DNA of 64,000 nt from an uncultured Eubacteriales bacterium (GTDB lineage: Bacteria; Bacillota; Clostridia; Christensenellales; CAG-138). This document shows positions 52,448 to 60,102 of this stretch, in pieces. The stretch spans positions 124,001 to 188,000 of the forward strand of contig CADBYI010000011.1 in assembly GCA_902798825.1 (NCBI GenBank), read 5' to 3'. A program made the position numbers and the translations under genes. Position 1 is the stretch's first letter; each line of letters starts with the position of its first letter. The notes below the pieces were generated by a model that was not told the origin of the DNA, ran no database searches, and was given only the letters and a program-made list of their open reading frames with translations.

Positions 52448-53002
52448 TTATGAGAGCAGGACACGAAGCTTTTTCATGGCCCGACGGTACCGGGAGAGCA
52501 CGGTGGAAAGGGGCTCTCCCGTGAAGGAAGCGATCTCACGGAAGCGGAATCCGCCCAGCACATGGAGCAGAACAGCCTGCTGCTCGCTTTCGCCCAGCCC
52601 CTCCAGGCAGGATCGGATCACCAGCCGATCCTCCGGGGAAAGGCCGCCGGCCGGATAGCCGGGCTCCTCCGGCAGGGACGTTTCCCCCCGGCGCTGGCGA
52701 AACCGCAGCCGATCCAGGCACAGATTCCGCACGATGCGCAGCAGAAAGGCCATGGGCTTGCCCTCCGCCCGATAGGCCGAGGGGTCGGCGCACAGCTTCA
52801 GATAGCACTCCTGCAGCACGTCCTCCGCGTCGTGGGCGTTTTTCAGCAGGGACAGGGCATAGCCGTACACCGCCGCCCGGGTCCGGTGATAGAATTCGCC
52901 CAGGGCGCCTTCGTCCCCGGCGCTCATCCGCCCGAGGCACTCCTCCAGCGACACGTCTGCCGCGGGACTGCTTGCATACCGATCCGATCGATTGTTTGAC
53001 AT
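52448..53002 (-). CDS. ECF-type RNA polymerase sigma factor (module 3)
   Basis: 184 residues. Region 2 core YGYALSLLKNAHDAEDVLQE (about 47-66) with FLLRIVRNLCLDRLR (about 85-99); region 4 core ESEQQAVLLHVLGGFRFREIA and STVLSRYRRAMKKL. The start at 53002 is chosen for its GGAGCGG ribosome site; an ATG four codons upstream is also in frame. A minus-strand promoter lies at 53080-53108. Confidence 0.88.
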   Translation of the reverse strand: MSNNRSDRYASSPAADVSLEECLGRMSAGDEGALGEFYHRTRAAVYGYALSLLKNAHDAEDVLQECYLKLCADPSAYRAEGKPMAFLLRIVRNLCLDRLRFRQRRGETSLPEEPGYPAGGLSPEDRLVIRSCLEGLGESEQQAVLLHVLGGFRFREIASFTGEPLSTVLSRYRRAMKKLRVLLS

Positions 53003-53079
53003 GATCCGCTCCATTCACCCGGTTAACGAACGAAACCGCCCTTTTATTGCACCACGAAAAATATTTTTGCTTTTAAGCC

Positions 53080-53108
53080 ATGCTACCTTATCCCGGGGCG
53101 AAATGCAA
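53080..53108 (-). promoter_or_regulatory. Promoter of sigma module 3
   Basis: Minus-strand TTGCAT (53108-53103) and TAGCAT (53085-53080) with 17 bp spacing, about 78 bases upstream of the sigma gene. Confidence 0.5.
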
Positions 53109-53239
53109 GGGCCCGCCCCGGCGGGAGAGATATCTGTCTTGTTTGCGGCCAAGGTGACTTCCTCTGGCGAAACCATCCTTCCCTTTTTTTCGTGTGCTAT
53201 GCTCCTGCTCAGCTTCATAGAAAGGGGGTCCTTCGATCC

Positions 53240-54283
53240 ATGCTTCGTTCCCTGCGCCTGTTGCTTTTGACCATTGTGGTGTCCATGTCCATTCCCGCTG
53301 TCCGCTGCGACGCGGAGAAGACCTCTGCCCACTATGCCGGCGGGCCCACGCCGCTGAAGGTGGAGGTCCGGCTCCAGGCCGCCAGCCAGCCCAGCCTGAA
53401 GCCCAGTTCCACCCCGACCGCTACCCCGTCCCCCACGCCCACGCCCACGCCTACGCCCACGCCCACCCCGGAGCCCACGCCCTTCTCCCTCTACTGGGTC
53501 AGCGACACCCAGGTCTACGCCTATCGCTACCCCAAGGTCTTCAACAAGATGTTCGCCTATATGGCCAACACCGCCGAAGAGCAAAACGCCCTGGGCGTGG
53601 TCATGACCGGGGACATCGTGGACAATCGAAACGAGCAGCGGCACTGGGACCACGCCAGATCCGCCATCGGCCTTTTGGATGGAAAGCTCCCCCTGTGGTG
53701 CGTGGCGGGGAACCACGACGTGGGGGCGGATCGGGCGGACTATTCCGCCTTTTTATCCTGCGGCTTCTGCGCCGCCGAGGAGGGGGATCTGCTCTACAGG
53801 GACGGCGTCTGCTGGTACGACACCTTTGAGGCGGCGGGCCAGGACTTTCTGCTGCTGGGCATCGGCTGGCAGACCGACAGCGACTATCTGCCCTGGGTGA
53901 AGGGGGTGCTGGAGACCTACCCGGACCACACGGCCATTCTGCTGGTCCACAGCTTTCTGACGGACAAGGGGAATCTGACCGGCACGGGGAAGAATCTGGA
54001 GAAGGAGCTGCTGGGGGCCTACCCCAATCTGCGGCTGGTCCTGTGCGGCCACAACGACGGGTCCGCCCGCTGGCAGAGGACCTATGAGGACGGGCACTGC
54101 GTCAACGCCCTCATGTACAACTTTCAGGACGACAAGAAGTACGGGCTGGGATACCTGCGCATTTTGACCTTCGACCCAATGGATCGGTCGCTCCACGTGA
54201 CCACCTACTCCCCCTGGTTCGACGATTACAACTATTACAGGGACGAGGCGCGGGATACGTTCACGCTGACGGAGGCCTGGTAA
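53240..54283 (+). CDS. Secreted calcineurin-like metallophosphoesterase
   Basis: 347 residues: signal peptide (LRLLLLTIVVSMSIPAVRC, about 5-23), a Pro-Thr linker encoded by (CCCACG)n-like DNA (about 72-95), then a phosphoesterase domain with all dimetal motifs: WVSDTQ (D..), TGDIVDN, AGNHDVG, LVHSF and CGHNDG (about 100-275). The role is probably hydrolysis of a phosphate ester outside the cell. The ATG at 53240 is preceded by GAAAGGGGGTCC; the frame is open upstream without such a site. A hairpin array starts right after its stop. Confidence 0.85.
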   Translation: MLRSLRLLLLTIVVSMSIPAVRCDAEKTSAHYAGGPTPLKVEVRLQAASQPSLKPSSTPTATPSPTPTPTPTPTPTPEPTPFSLYWVSDTQVYAYRYPKVFNKMFAYMANTAEEQNALGVVMTGDIVDNRNEQRHWDHARSAIGLLDGKLPLWCVAGNHDVGADRADYSAFLSCGFCAAEEGDLLYRDGVCWYDTFEAAGQDFLLLGIGWQTDSDYLPWVKGVLETYPDHTAILLVHSFLTDKGNLTGTGKNLEKELLGAYPNLRLVLCGHNDGSARWQRTYEDGHCVNALMYNFQDDKKYGLGYLRILTFDPMDRSLHVTTYSPWFDDYNYYRDEARDTFTLTEAW

Positions 54284-54416
54284 AAGCAGCTTCGCTGCTT
54301 TTAGCGATATACATCCTGCTGGATGTGCGATATACCCCCTTCGGGGGCGCGATATGTCTTCGACGCGATATGCCTGCGGGCGTGACCATATCGCGTTGCG
54401 AAGCAACATATCGCCG
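54284..54416 (+). repeat. Chain of small hairpins joined by GCGATAT/ATATCGC, copy 2
   Basis: From the stop of the phosphoesterase gene: AAAGCAGC/GCTGCTTT, AGCGATAT, ACATCC/GGATGT, GCGATAT, CCCCC/GGGGG, GCGATAT, GTC/GAC, GCGATAT, GCCTGC/GCGGGC, ATATCGC, GTTGC/GCAAC, ATATCGC. This is the same order as the minus strand of 17733-17922, with stems that differ but still pair. Confidence 0.85.
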
Positions 54417-54420
54417 TCAA

Positions 54421-54461
54421 AGAGCTGCCCTAAAAATCAACGCTGATTTCCGGGCAGCTCT
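54421..54461. terminator. Hairpin between the convergent phosphoesterase and PIG-L genes
   Basis: AGAGCTGCCC (54421-54430) pairs perfectly with GGGCAGCTCT (54452-54461); the T-run is weak on either strand. Confidence 0.45.
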
Positions 54462-54467
54462 GCGTAT

Positions 54468-56000
54468 TTATCCTTCCTTCTTCTTCCCATGGTGCGCCCT
54501 TTTGAGCTGCCTGCCAACGACCGCCGCAGCCAGGACGCTCACGACGATGCCCGCGATGACGGGGGCCCGATCCGAGGCCCAGCGGGCTCCCTCCTCCGCC
54601 CTGTCCCAGGGGCCGGAAGGCGGCGCAGGGGTATTTGTAGGCGCGGGGCTAGGCTTGGCCGTAGGCTCGGGGCTGGGCGTCGCCCTCGGTTCAGCCCCTT
54701 CGGGTGCTGAACCCGGGGGAGTTTCCTCGGTGCCCTCGGAAACGTCCGGCACGTATCCCGCCAGCATGTCCTCGGGGATATGCTCGAACAGGTCGTTCCC
54801 CGTGTCCGGTCCCACGGCGGAATATGTCAGCCCGAAGTGGACGATGTCCCCCCGATTCGCCTGGGGGTTGCCGCCGAAGTGGACGATGTCCCCCCGATTC
54901 GCCTGGGGGTTGCCGGGGCGGAAGGGGGTCCGAAACTGGGTCCGATGGGCCTGGAACGCGGCCTTGGCCACCTCCAGGGCGGTCCGGCCCCCGTAGTGTG
55001 AAAGGGGCGTGTCCACGTCCAGCTCCACCTGGCTCATGCCCTGGGCGAAGTGCTGATAGACCTTCTGAACGGTCCAGGTCCCCTGCCGGGCGGCTGAGTC
55101 CGGATCGAAGGCGGGGTCGGCCGCCAGGGCCACGGCGTCGAAGGCGGCCTGGGCGGACAGCTTGTGCTGCCAGTGGCCGTATTCCCCGTTCTCCGGGTCC
55201 TGGGTCACCACCACCAGGGGCCGGATCTGTCGGTACAGCCGCACCAGCGCCAGTGTCACGTCCTCCTGCTTGCACCGCTCCCGCAGCCTCCTGGGGGAGC
55301 TTTGGTCGATGTCCGGGAAGCCCAGAAAGAAGGGATGGGTCCCCACGCCCCCCAGCCACAGGCCGTTGATGCTCTCGTGGGCCCGCTCCCAGCTGGGGAG
55401 GGTCATGTAGACCACGGCGCCGGCAAGGCCCCTCTCCCCGCCGTAGAGGGGATAGACGCCCCCCAGGAACACCCACTCGTCGTCGGGATGGGTGGACACC
55501 AGCAGAAAATCCACCTTGTCCGGGGCCGGCGCCGGGTGGGGTACGTGATCGGGCACGGCCCCGGGGCCGAAGACGGCGGCCTCGGCGATCCGCAGATGGT
55601 CCGCCAGGGGGAAGAGCTGGATCGCCCGGCAGCCCGGCTTAAGGGCAAGGGTCAGCGCCAGGGCGTCGGTCCGCAACGTCCGGACCCGAAGGGGCAGCCC
55701 CCAGGCGTCCTGCTCCACCAGGACGAAGGCGGATTCCGTCTTGGACAGTCGCAGCACCAGTGAGCCCATGTCCGAGGGGGCCCGGATGGTCAGCCGGTCC
55801 TGCTCCTCCAGACGGCTGGAATTGGCCGTGCGCCCGTCCGTCAGCAGGCCCTCCTGCTTTTTGGCGCTGCCCGTGAAGGTGAAGACGCAGCGGCCTGTCA
55901 AATCCTCCGCCGTTTCCTCTGCCCGGGTGACGCCGGGCCGCAGCAGCAGAAAACAGACGAGGAGCAGCCCCGCCCGTATCCAGCCCGCCCGTTTGCCCAT
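54468..56000 (-). CDS. Exported PIG-L family deacetylase with C-terminal membrane anchor
   Basis: 510 residues: signal peptide (GLLLVCFLLLRPGVTRAEE, about 11-29), a discoidin-like N-terminal part, then a PIG-L/LmbE zinc deacetylase domain with the metal motif STHPDDEWVFLGG (about 169-181) and a later HWQHKLSAQ (about 280). The C-terminal end has a P/T/E linker (about 435-465), one membrane span (APVIAGIVVSVLAAAVVG) and a KRAHHGKKKEG tail, like a cell-envelope anchor. Such enzymes remove acetyl groups from N-acetyl sugars. Two oddities: a 42-bp exact tandem duplication (GNPQANRGDIVHFG twice) and an 86-bp palindrome-bearing segment in the linker. Confidence 0.85.
   Translation of the reverse strand: MGKRAGWIRAGLLLVCFLLLRPGVTRAEETAEDLTGRCVFTFTGSAKKQEGLLTDGRTANSSRLEEQDRLTIRAPSDMGSLVLRLSKTESAFVLVEQDAWGLPLRVRTLRTDALALTLALKPGCRAIQLFPLADHLRIAEAAVFGPGAVPDHVPHPAPAPDKVDFLLVSTHPDDEWVFLGGVYPLYGGERGLAGAVVYMTLPSWERAHESINGLWLGGVGTHPFFLGFPDIDQSSPRRLRERCKQEDVTLALVRLYRQIRPLVVVTQDPENGEYGHWQHKLSAQAAFDAVALAADPAFDPDSAARQGTWTVQKVYQHFAQGMSQVELDVDTPLSHYGGRTALEVAKAAFQAHRTQFRTPFRPGNPQANRGDIVHFGGNPQANRGDIVHFGLTYSAVGPDTGNDLFEHIPEDMLAGYVPDVSEGTEETPPGSAPEGAEPRATPSPEPTAKPSPAPTNTPAPPSGPWDRAEEGARWASDRAPVIAGIVVSVLAAAVVGRQLKRAHHGKKKEG
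54661..54746 (-). repeat. 86-bp in-frame palindromic segment, copy 1 (in the PIG-L gene)
   Basis: It encodes DVSEGTEETPPGS...EPRATPSPEP in the linker. A hairpin GGTTCAG...CTGAACC lies in its middle. The segment at 62695-62780 has the same length and reading frame and is nearly identical apart from the hairpin tip, where both copies keep pairing. Confidence 0.8.
54832..54915 (-). repeat. Exact 42-bp tandem duplication in the PIG-L gene
   Basis: The unit 54832-54873 is repeated exactly at 54874-54915, adding 14 residues (GNPQANRGDIVHFG) in frame near the end of the deacetylase domain. Confidence 0.95.
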
Positions 56001-56095
56001 GGATCACGCCTCCCTGTGAAGATGGGTCCAGTATAGCACGAAACCCCTTGCCCCGCAACGGGCAGGAAAAAGCGGCGCATGCCGCGGACCACAAA

Positions 56096-56282
56096 GACTG
56101 TCAGAAAGGATGGCAGAAGCGGCGTTCTTCTTCCCGAAGCTGTGCTTCGCACCGCGAGAGGGAGAAAACGCCGCTAATTTGTGGCGTACAATCAAAAGAA
56201 ACGGCGTTGAAGGCGCCGTTTCTACCTGCCAGTATTCAATTAGAATAATCGCCACAAATGGTCTGGCGCCTTTATGACAGTC
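56096..56282 (+). ncRNA. Structured palindromic element with covarying stems, copy B
   Basis: 187 nt bounded by GACTGTCA / TGACAGTC. Same block order as copy A (40850-41039): linker AAAGGATGGCAGAA; stem GCGGCGTT/AACGCCGC with TTCCC/GGGAG inside and tip GTGC-TTC-GCAC; stem TTTGTGGCG/CGCCACAAA enclosing GAAACGGCG/CGCCGTTTC; linker AAATGGTCTG. It lies between the PIG-L start and the cyclophilin stop, ending four bases before that stop codon, on the strand opposite to both genes. No protein gene is seen in this 285-base gap. Confidence 0.7.
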
Positions 56283-56285
56283 GTC

Positions 56286-56966
56286 TTATTTCCCCGGAAG
56301 TTTCTCCGGCTCGCCGTATTCCACGCCCCAGGTCTCCACCCGGACGGTCTCCATGATCTGGTCCTTGTAGGGCTTGTCCCGGGAGTCGGTGGTGGTCTTG
56401 GCGATGGCGTCCACCACGTCCATGCCGGAGATCACCCGGCCGAAGGCGGCGTACTGGCCGTCCAGATACGTGCCGTCCTCGTGCATGATGAAGAACTGGC
56501 TGCCGGCGCTGTCGTAGGGCTGGGCCCGGGCCATGGACAGCACGCCCCGGACGTGGGAGATGTCGTTCTTCACGCCGTTGGCCGCAAACTCGCCCTTGAT
56601 GGAGTAGCCGGGTCCGCCGGTGCCCCTGCCGTCGGGGTCGCCGCCCTGGATCATGAAGCCCGTGATGACCCGATGGAAGATGAGGCCGTCATAGAAGCCG
56701 GCATTGGCCAGGGAGATAAAGTTCTTCACGCTCTCCGGCGCCGTCTCCGGGTACAGCTCCAGTTCAATGACGCCGCCGTCCTTCATGGTGATGGTGGCGA
56801 CGGGATGGGTCTTGTCCACTTCCGTATCCTCCTCCGTCTGGTCGGGGTCCGCCCCGGTGGTCTCGTTCGTCTTCGCCGCCTCGGCGGAAGCCTCCCCCGT
56901 CTTGCCGGCGCAGGCCAGGGACAGGGTCAGCAGGGCCGCCAGCAGCAGCACGATCAGCCTCTTCAC
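56286..56966 (-). CDS. Cyclophilin-type peptidyl-prolyl cis-trans isomerase, lipoprotein
   Basis: 226 residues: signal peptide with lipobox LSLAC (cysteine about 19), a short acidic linker, then a compact bacterial cyclophilin domain (about 58-226) with the core motifs FHRVITGFMIQGGDPDGRGTGG (core FHRVI and GGDPDGRGTGG, about 97-118), SMARAQPYDSAGSQFFIMH (core SAGSQFFI) and YAAFGRVISGMDVVD. It would assist folding of exported proteins outside the membrane. Confidence 0.92.
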   Translation of the reverse strand: MKRLIVLLLAALLTLSLACAGKTGEASAEAAKTNETTGADPDQTEEDTEVDKTHPVATITMKDGGVIELELYPETAPESVKNFISLANAGFYDGLIFHRVITGFMIQGGDPDGRGTGGPGYSIKGEFAANGVKNDISHVRGVLSMARAQPYDSAGSQFFIMHEDGTYLDGQYAAFGRVISGMDVVDAIAKTTTDSRDKPYKDQIMETVRVETWGVEYGEPEKLPGK

Positions 56967-56987
56967 GTTTGCTCTCTCCTTATGGTT

Positions 56988-57929
56988 TTATTCTTCCGCA
57001 GGCTCCTCCGCCTCCGGCGCAGCCAGCGCGTCCCGGATATCCAGCCCCAGGGCGTCGGCCAGCAGGGACAGGAAGTTGTTCACCACCTGGGACCGATAGT
57101 TCCCCCGCTGGACCAGCAGGCAATAGCGGGCGGCCAGGGAGGCCCCGTCGCTGATCTGCTTCACGGCCAGCCCCTCCGCCTTCATCTTTTCGGCGGCCAG
57201 GGAGGACACCAGGGCCACGGCGAGACCGGCTTTGGCCATCCTCACGGAAACGGCAGGGCTGCTGGACAGGGATTTCAGGTAGAAGCTGGCGTCCTTGGCC
57301 TTGAAGGCGGCCCGGACCGGCCCCTGATACATCTCCTCCGTGGCGATGGGCACCGCGGACAGCTGGCTGATGCTGACGCTCTCCTTCCGGCCCTTGTCCA
57401 GAAGGCCCGCGCCGGGCTTGTACAGGGCCACGGTGGGAGAGGTTTCGGTGGCCAGCAGGTTCAGATTGTCGGGGATCTCGCCCATGGTCTTCACCAGGGC
57501 AGTCTCGATGATGCCGTTTTGCAGCATCTTGTACAGGTCCATGGGGCTGGCTTCGATATACTTGATGTCGATCTTGGGATACTTCTCCGCGAAGGCCAGC
57601 AGCGCATCGTCGATCTTGCCCCCGGCCAGGGCGGGCGCCACGCCCACCCGCAGCAGGCCCTTTTGACCGGAGAAGCCGCTGACGATCTCGTTCTGGGCCT
57701 CCTGCTCGATCTCGCACATATGGCGGGCCTTCTGGTACAGGATCTTGCCGGCGTCGGTAAGCTCCAGCCGCCGGGAGCCCCGGAAGAAGAGGCGGGTGCC
57801 ATACTTCTGCTCCATAGCCTTGATCTGGTTCGACAGGGCCGGCTGGGCGATATGCAGCTTCCGAGAGGCAGCGGTCAGGCTCCCCTCCTCCACGATGGTG
57901 ACATAGTTGTAATAATACTGCAGATTCAT
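56988..57929 (-). CDS. LysR-family transcriptional regulator
   Basis: 313 residues: N-terminal winged helix (YYNYVTIVEEGSLTAASRKL core, about 5-25, and QPALSNQIKAMEQKYGTRLF) and a substrate-binding domain (about 90-295) beginning GLLRVGVAPALAGG. The inducer is unknown. The ATG at 57929 follows GGAGGAGGAGC. It is oriented away from the Lgt-like gene across about 170 bp, and LysR proteins often control the divergent gene, so control of 58100 onward is possible. Confidence 0.9.
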   Translation of the reverse strand: MNLQYYYNYVTIVEEGSLTAASRKLHIAQPALSNQIKAMEQKYGTRLFFRGSRRLELTDAGKILYQKARHMCEIEQEAQNEIVSGFSGQKGLLRVGVAPALAGGKIDDALLAFAEKYPKIDIKYIEASPMDLYKMLQNGIIETALVKTMGEIPDNLNLLATETSPTVALYKPGAGLLDKGRKESVSISQLSAVPIATEEMYQGPVRAAFKAKDASFYLKSLSSSPAVSVRMAKAGLAVALVSSLAAEKMKAEGLAVKQISDGASLAARYCLLVQRGNYRSQVVNNFLSLLADALGLDIRDALAAPEAEEPAEE

Positions 57930-58050
57930 GATGCTCCTCCTCCAAAATATCGCTCTGTGATAGTATAACAAACAACGATACGGGATTCAAGACCCATTCT
58001 TGTGAATTATATCTGTTCCCCCTGCCCTTCCTCTTTTCGGCGCGCCCATC

Positions 58051-58080
58051 TTGCCATGGTCCCGGGAAACGTAGTATACT
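58051..58080 (+). promoter_or_regulatory. Promoter of the Lgt-like/MFS/GH2 genes
   Basis: TTGCCA (58051-58056) and TATACT (58075-58080) with 18 bp spacing, 20 bases before the ATG at 58100. Confidence 0.6.
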
Positions 58081-58099
58081 GTTTTGATCAGGGGGACCC

Positions 58100-58834
58100 A
58101 TGGATACGATCGTTGCTTTCATTCTTTCATACGGCGGCATGGCCACGGTGGGGCTGCTCTGCGCAGCGGGCTGCGCCATCGCCCTGGGCGTCCGCGAAAA
58201 GCTGGACTGGCCCGTGCTGTTCCCCATCCTGTCACTGAGCCTGGTGCCCCTGTATCTGGGGGCGAAGCTCTTCGGGGTCCTGTCCCTCATGACCTATCGG
58301 CTGAAGCTGGGGCTGCCCGTGGACCTGCCTTCCCTGGTGGCGGACAGCGGCATCGTGTTCTACGGGGGGCTGCTGTTCTTCCTGCTGTCGGCGTATCTTT
58401 CGATCCGCCGGTTCGTGCTCTTCAAGCGGGCGTCCAGCTGGGGGTTGGTGGCCCTGATCGTGCCGCTGTTTCACGGGTTCGCCCGGATCGGCTGCTACTT
58501 TGGCCACTGCTGCTACGGGGCAGTGATGGAAGGGACCTTCTTCGCCCATTTCGACCAGCATCGGCTGCCGGTGCAGCTGATCGAAAGCGGATTCAACTTT
58601 TTGCTGTTTGTGGTCCTGCTGTTTCTCTATTATTATAAAAAGAGCAGCCGGGGAAAGCTGGTGCGGGTGTACCTCTGGGCCTACGCCTCCTTCCGGTTCC
58701 TTATAGAATTCTTCCGGGCCGATGCCGTGCGCGGCGGCATAGGGCCCCTGTCCTTCTCCCAATGGGTCAGCCTTTGCATCCTTTTGGGGCTGACTCTCCG
58801 CGCCATCCTGCGCCATAGGAGGCAAGCTGCATGA
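58100..58834 (+). CDS. Lgt-like membrane protein (prolipoprotein diacylglyceryl transferase family)
   Basis: 244 residues with about seven membrane spans. Family marks: SGIVFYGGLL (about 87-96, matching the Lgt HGGLIG region but with tyrosine for histidine), HGFARIGCYFGHCCYG (about 131-146; the Lgt signature has GRxGNFxNxE) and LPVQLIES then RFLIEFFRAD near the end. It keeps the R/G core and the terminal RPDE-like part but lacks the canonical Lgt histidine and asparagine, so it is a paralogue with an uncertain lipid-transfer substrate. Its stop overlaps the MFS gene start. Confidence 0.72.
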   Translation: MDTIVAFILSYGGMATVGLLCAAGCAIALGVREKLDWPVLFPILSLSLVPLYLGAKLFGVLSLMTYRLKLGLPVDLPSLVADSGIVFYGGLLFFLLSAYLSIRRFVLFKRASSWGLVALIVPLFHGFARIGCYFGHCCYGAVMEGTFFAHFDQHRLPVQLIESGFNFLLFVVLLFLYYYKKSSRGKLVRVYLWAYASFRFLIEFFRADAVRGGIGPLSFSQWVSLCILLGLTLRAILRHRRQAA

Positions 58835-60102
58835 AGAAGCGAACCTGGCTGGCCCTGGTCCTGGTGGGGCTGGTGGGCCAATTCGCCTGGACCATCGAGA
58901 ACATGTATTTCAACGTGTTCCTCTACAACGCCATCGCCCCCGATCCCACGGCCATCGCCTGGATGGTGGCCCTGAGCGCCGTGGCCGCCACGGTGACGAC
59001 CCTGCTCATGGGCGCGGCTTCGGATCGGGTGGGCAAGCGGAAGGTGTTCCTTTCGGTGGGCTACATCCTCTGGGGCGTCAGCGTCATGGCCTTCGCGCTG
59101 CTGGCCCGGCCGGAGCGGCTGTCGTCCTTCCAGGCGGCCTACGCAAAGGGCATCCTGACGGGGCCCATCCTGGTGGTTGTCCTGGACTGCGTCATGACCT
59201 TCTTCGGGTCCACGGCCAACGACGCCGCCTTCAACGCCTACGTCACCGACGTGACCACCGAACAGAATCGGGGCCGGGCGGAGAGCGTGCTGGCCATCCT
59301 GCCCCTCATCTCCATGCTGGTGATCTTCGGCGTCTTCGACAGCTGGACCAAGCGGGGCGACTGGTTCAGCTTCTTCCTGTTCTTCGGGGTGCTCATGAGC
59401 GCCACGGGCGTCGTCTCCCTGTTCCTGGTCCGGGACAGCGAAGCGCTGAAGCCCAAACGGGACAGCTATTTTGAGAATCTTTTGTACGGGTTCACCCCCA
59501 GGGTGATCCGCAAACTCCCGGAGCTGTACCTCTCCCTCCTGGCCTTCACCCTGTTCTCCATCGGGGTGCAGGTGTTCTTCCCCTACCTCATCGTCTACTT
59601 CCAGCACTATCTGAAGATGGACGACTACGCCCTGGTGCTGGGGGTGGTGCTTTTGTTCGCGTCGGGGGTCAGCGTGCTGGCGGGGAGGTATCTGGACAGA
59701 TACGGGAAGCTGCCCTTCGTCCTGCCCGCCGCCGGGATCATGGTGGCGGGGCTGGTGGGGCTCTTCTTCGTCCGGTCCACGGCGGGCGTCATGGTGGCGG
59801 GGGCCGTCATGATGTCCGGGTATATGCTGGTGACCGCCGCCCTCTCGGCCCTGATCCGGGACTACACGCCCAAGGACAAGGCGGGCCATTTTCAGGGGGT
59901 GCGCATGGTGTTCGCCGTGTGCCTGCCCATGATCGTGGGGCCCTTCATCGGCTCGGCGGTGATCAAAAGCGGCGGCGGGGTCTATGAGGATCTGGGCGTG
60001 GTGAAGCACGTGCCCACCCCCGGCATCTTCCTGGCGGCGGCGGTGTGCGTGCTGCTGCTCGTTTTGCCCGTCATGGCGCTGTACAGGAGGAAAAAGGCAT
60101 GA
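58831..60102 (+). CDS. MFS transporter, probable glycoside importer
   Basis: 423 residues with about 12 spans. It begins with TWLALVLVGLVGQFAWTIENM, the pattern of SLC45/GPH-like sugar porters, and has the loop 2-3 signature MGAASDRVGKRK (about 61-72). It starts inside the stop of the Lgt-like gene and ends inside the start of the GH2 gene (ATGA overlaps), so it likely imports the substrate of the following beta-glycosidase; that link is inferred from the coupling. Confidence 0.85.
   Translation: MKKRTWLALVLVGLVGQFAWTIENMYFNVFLYNAIAPDPTAIAWMVALSAVAATVTTLLMGAASDRVGKRKVFLSVGYILWGVSVMAFALLARPERLSSFQAAYAKGILTGPILVVVLDCVMTFFGSTANDAAFNAYVTDVTTEQNRGRAESVLAILPLISMLVIFGVFDSWTKRGDWFSFFLFFGVLMSATGVVSLFLVRDSEALKPKRDSYFENLLYGFTPRVIRKLPELYLSLLAFTLFSIGVQVFFPYLIVYFQHYLKMDDYALVLGVVLLFASGVSVLAGRYLDRYGKLPFVLPAAGIMVAGLVGLFFVRSTAGVMVAGAVMMSGYMLVTAALSALIRDYTPKDKAGHFQGVRMVFAVCLPMIVGPFIGSAVIKSGGGVYEDLGVVKHVPTPGIFLAAAVCVLLLVLPVMALYRRKKA

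Noticed and set aside
53003-53239. Cyclic-di-GMP-like riboswitch before the secreted phosphoesterase
   Set aside because: Some G/C-rich hairpins are present (CCCGCCCCGGCGGG), but the conserved core of that riboswitch class is missing.
53440-53480. Phase-variable simple repeat in the phosphoesterase linker
   Set aside because: The CCCACG-type repeats are six-base units coding Pro-Thr, so changes keep the frame; it is an ordinary linker.
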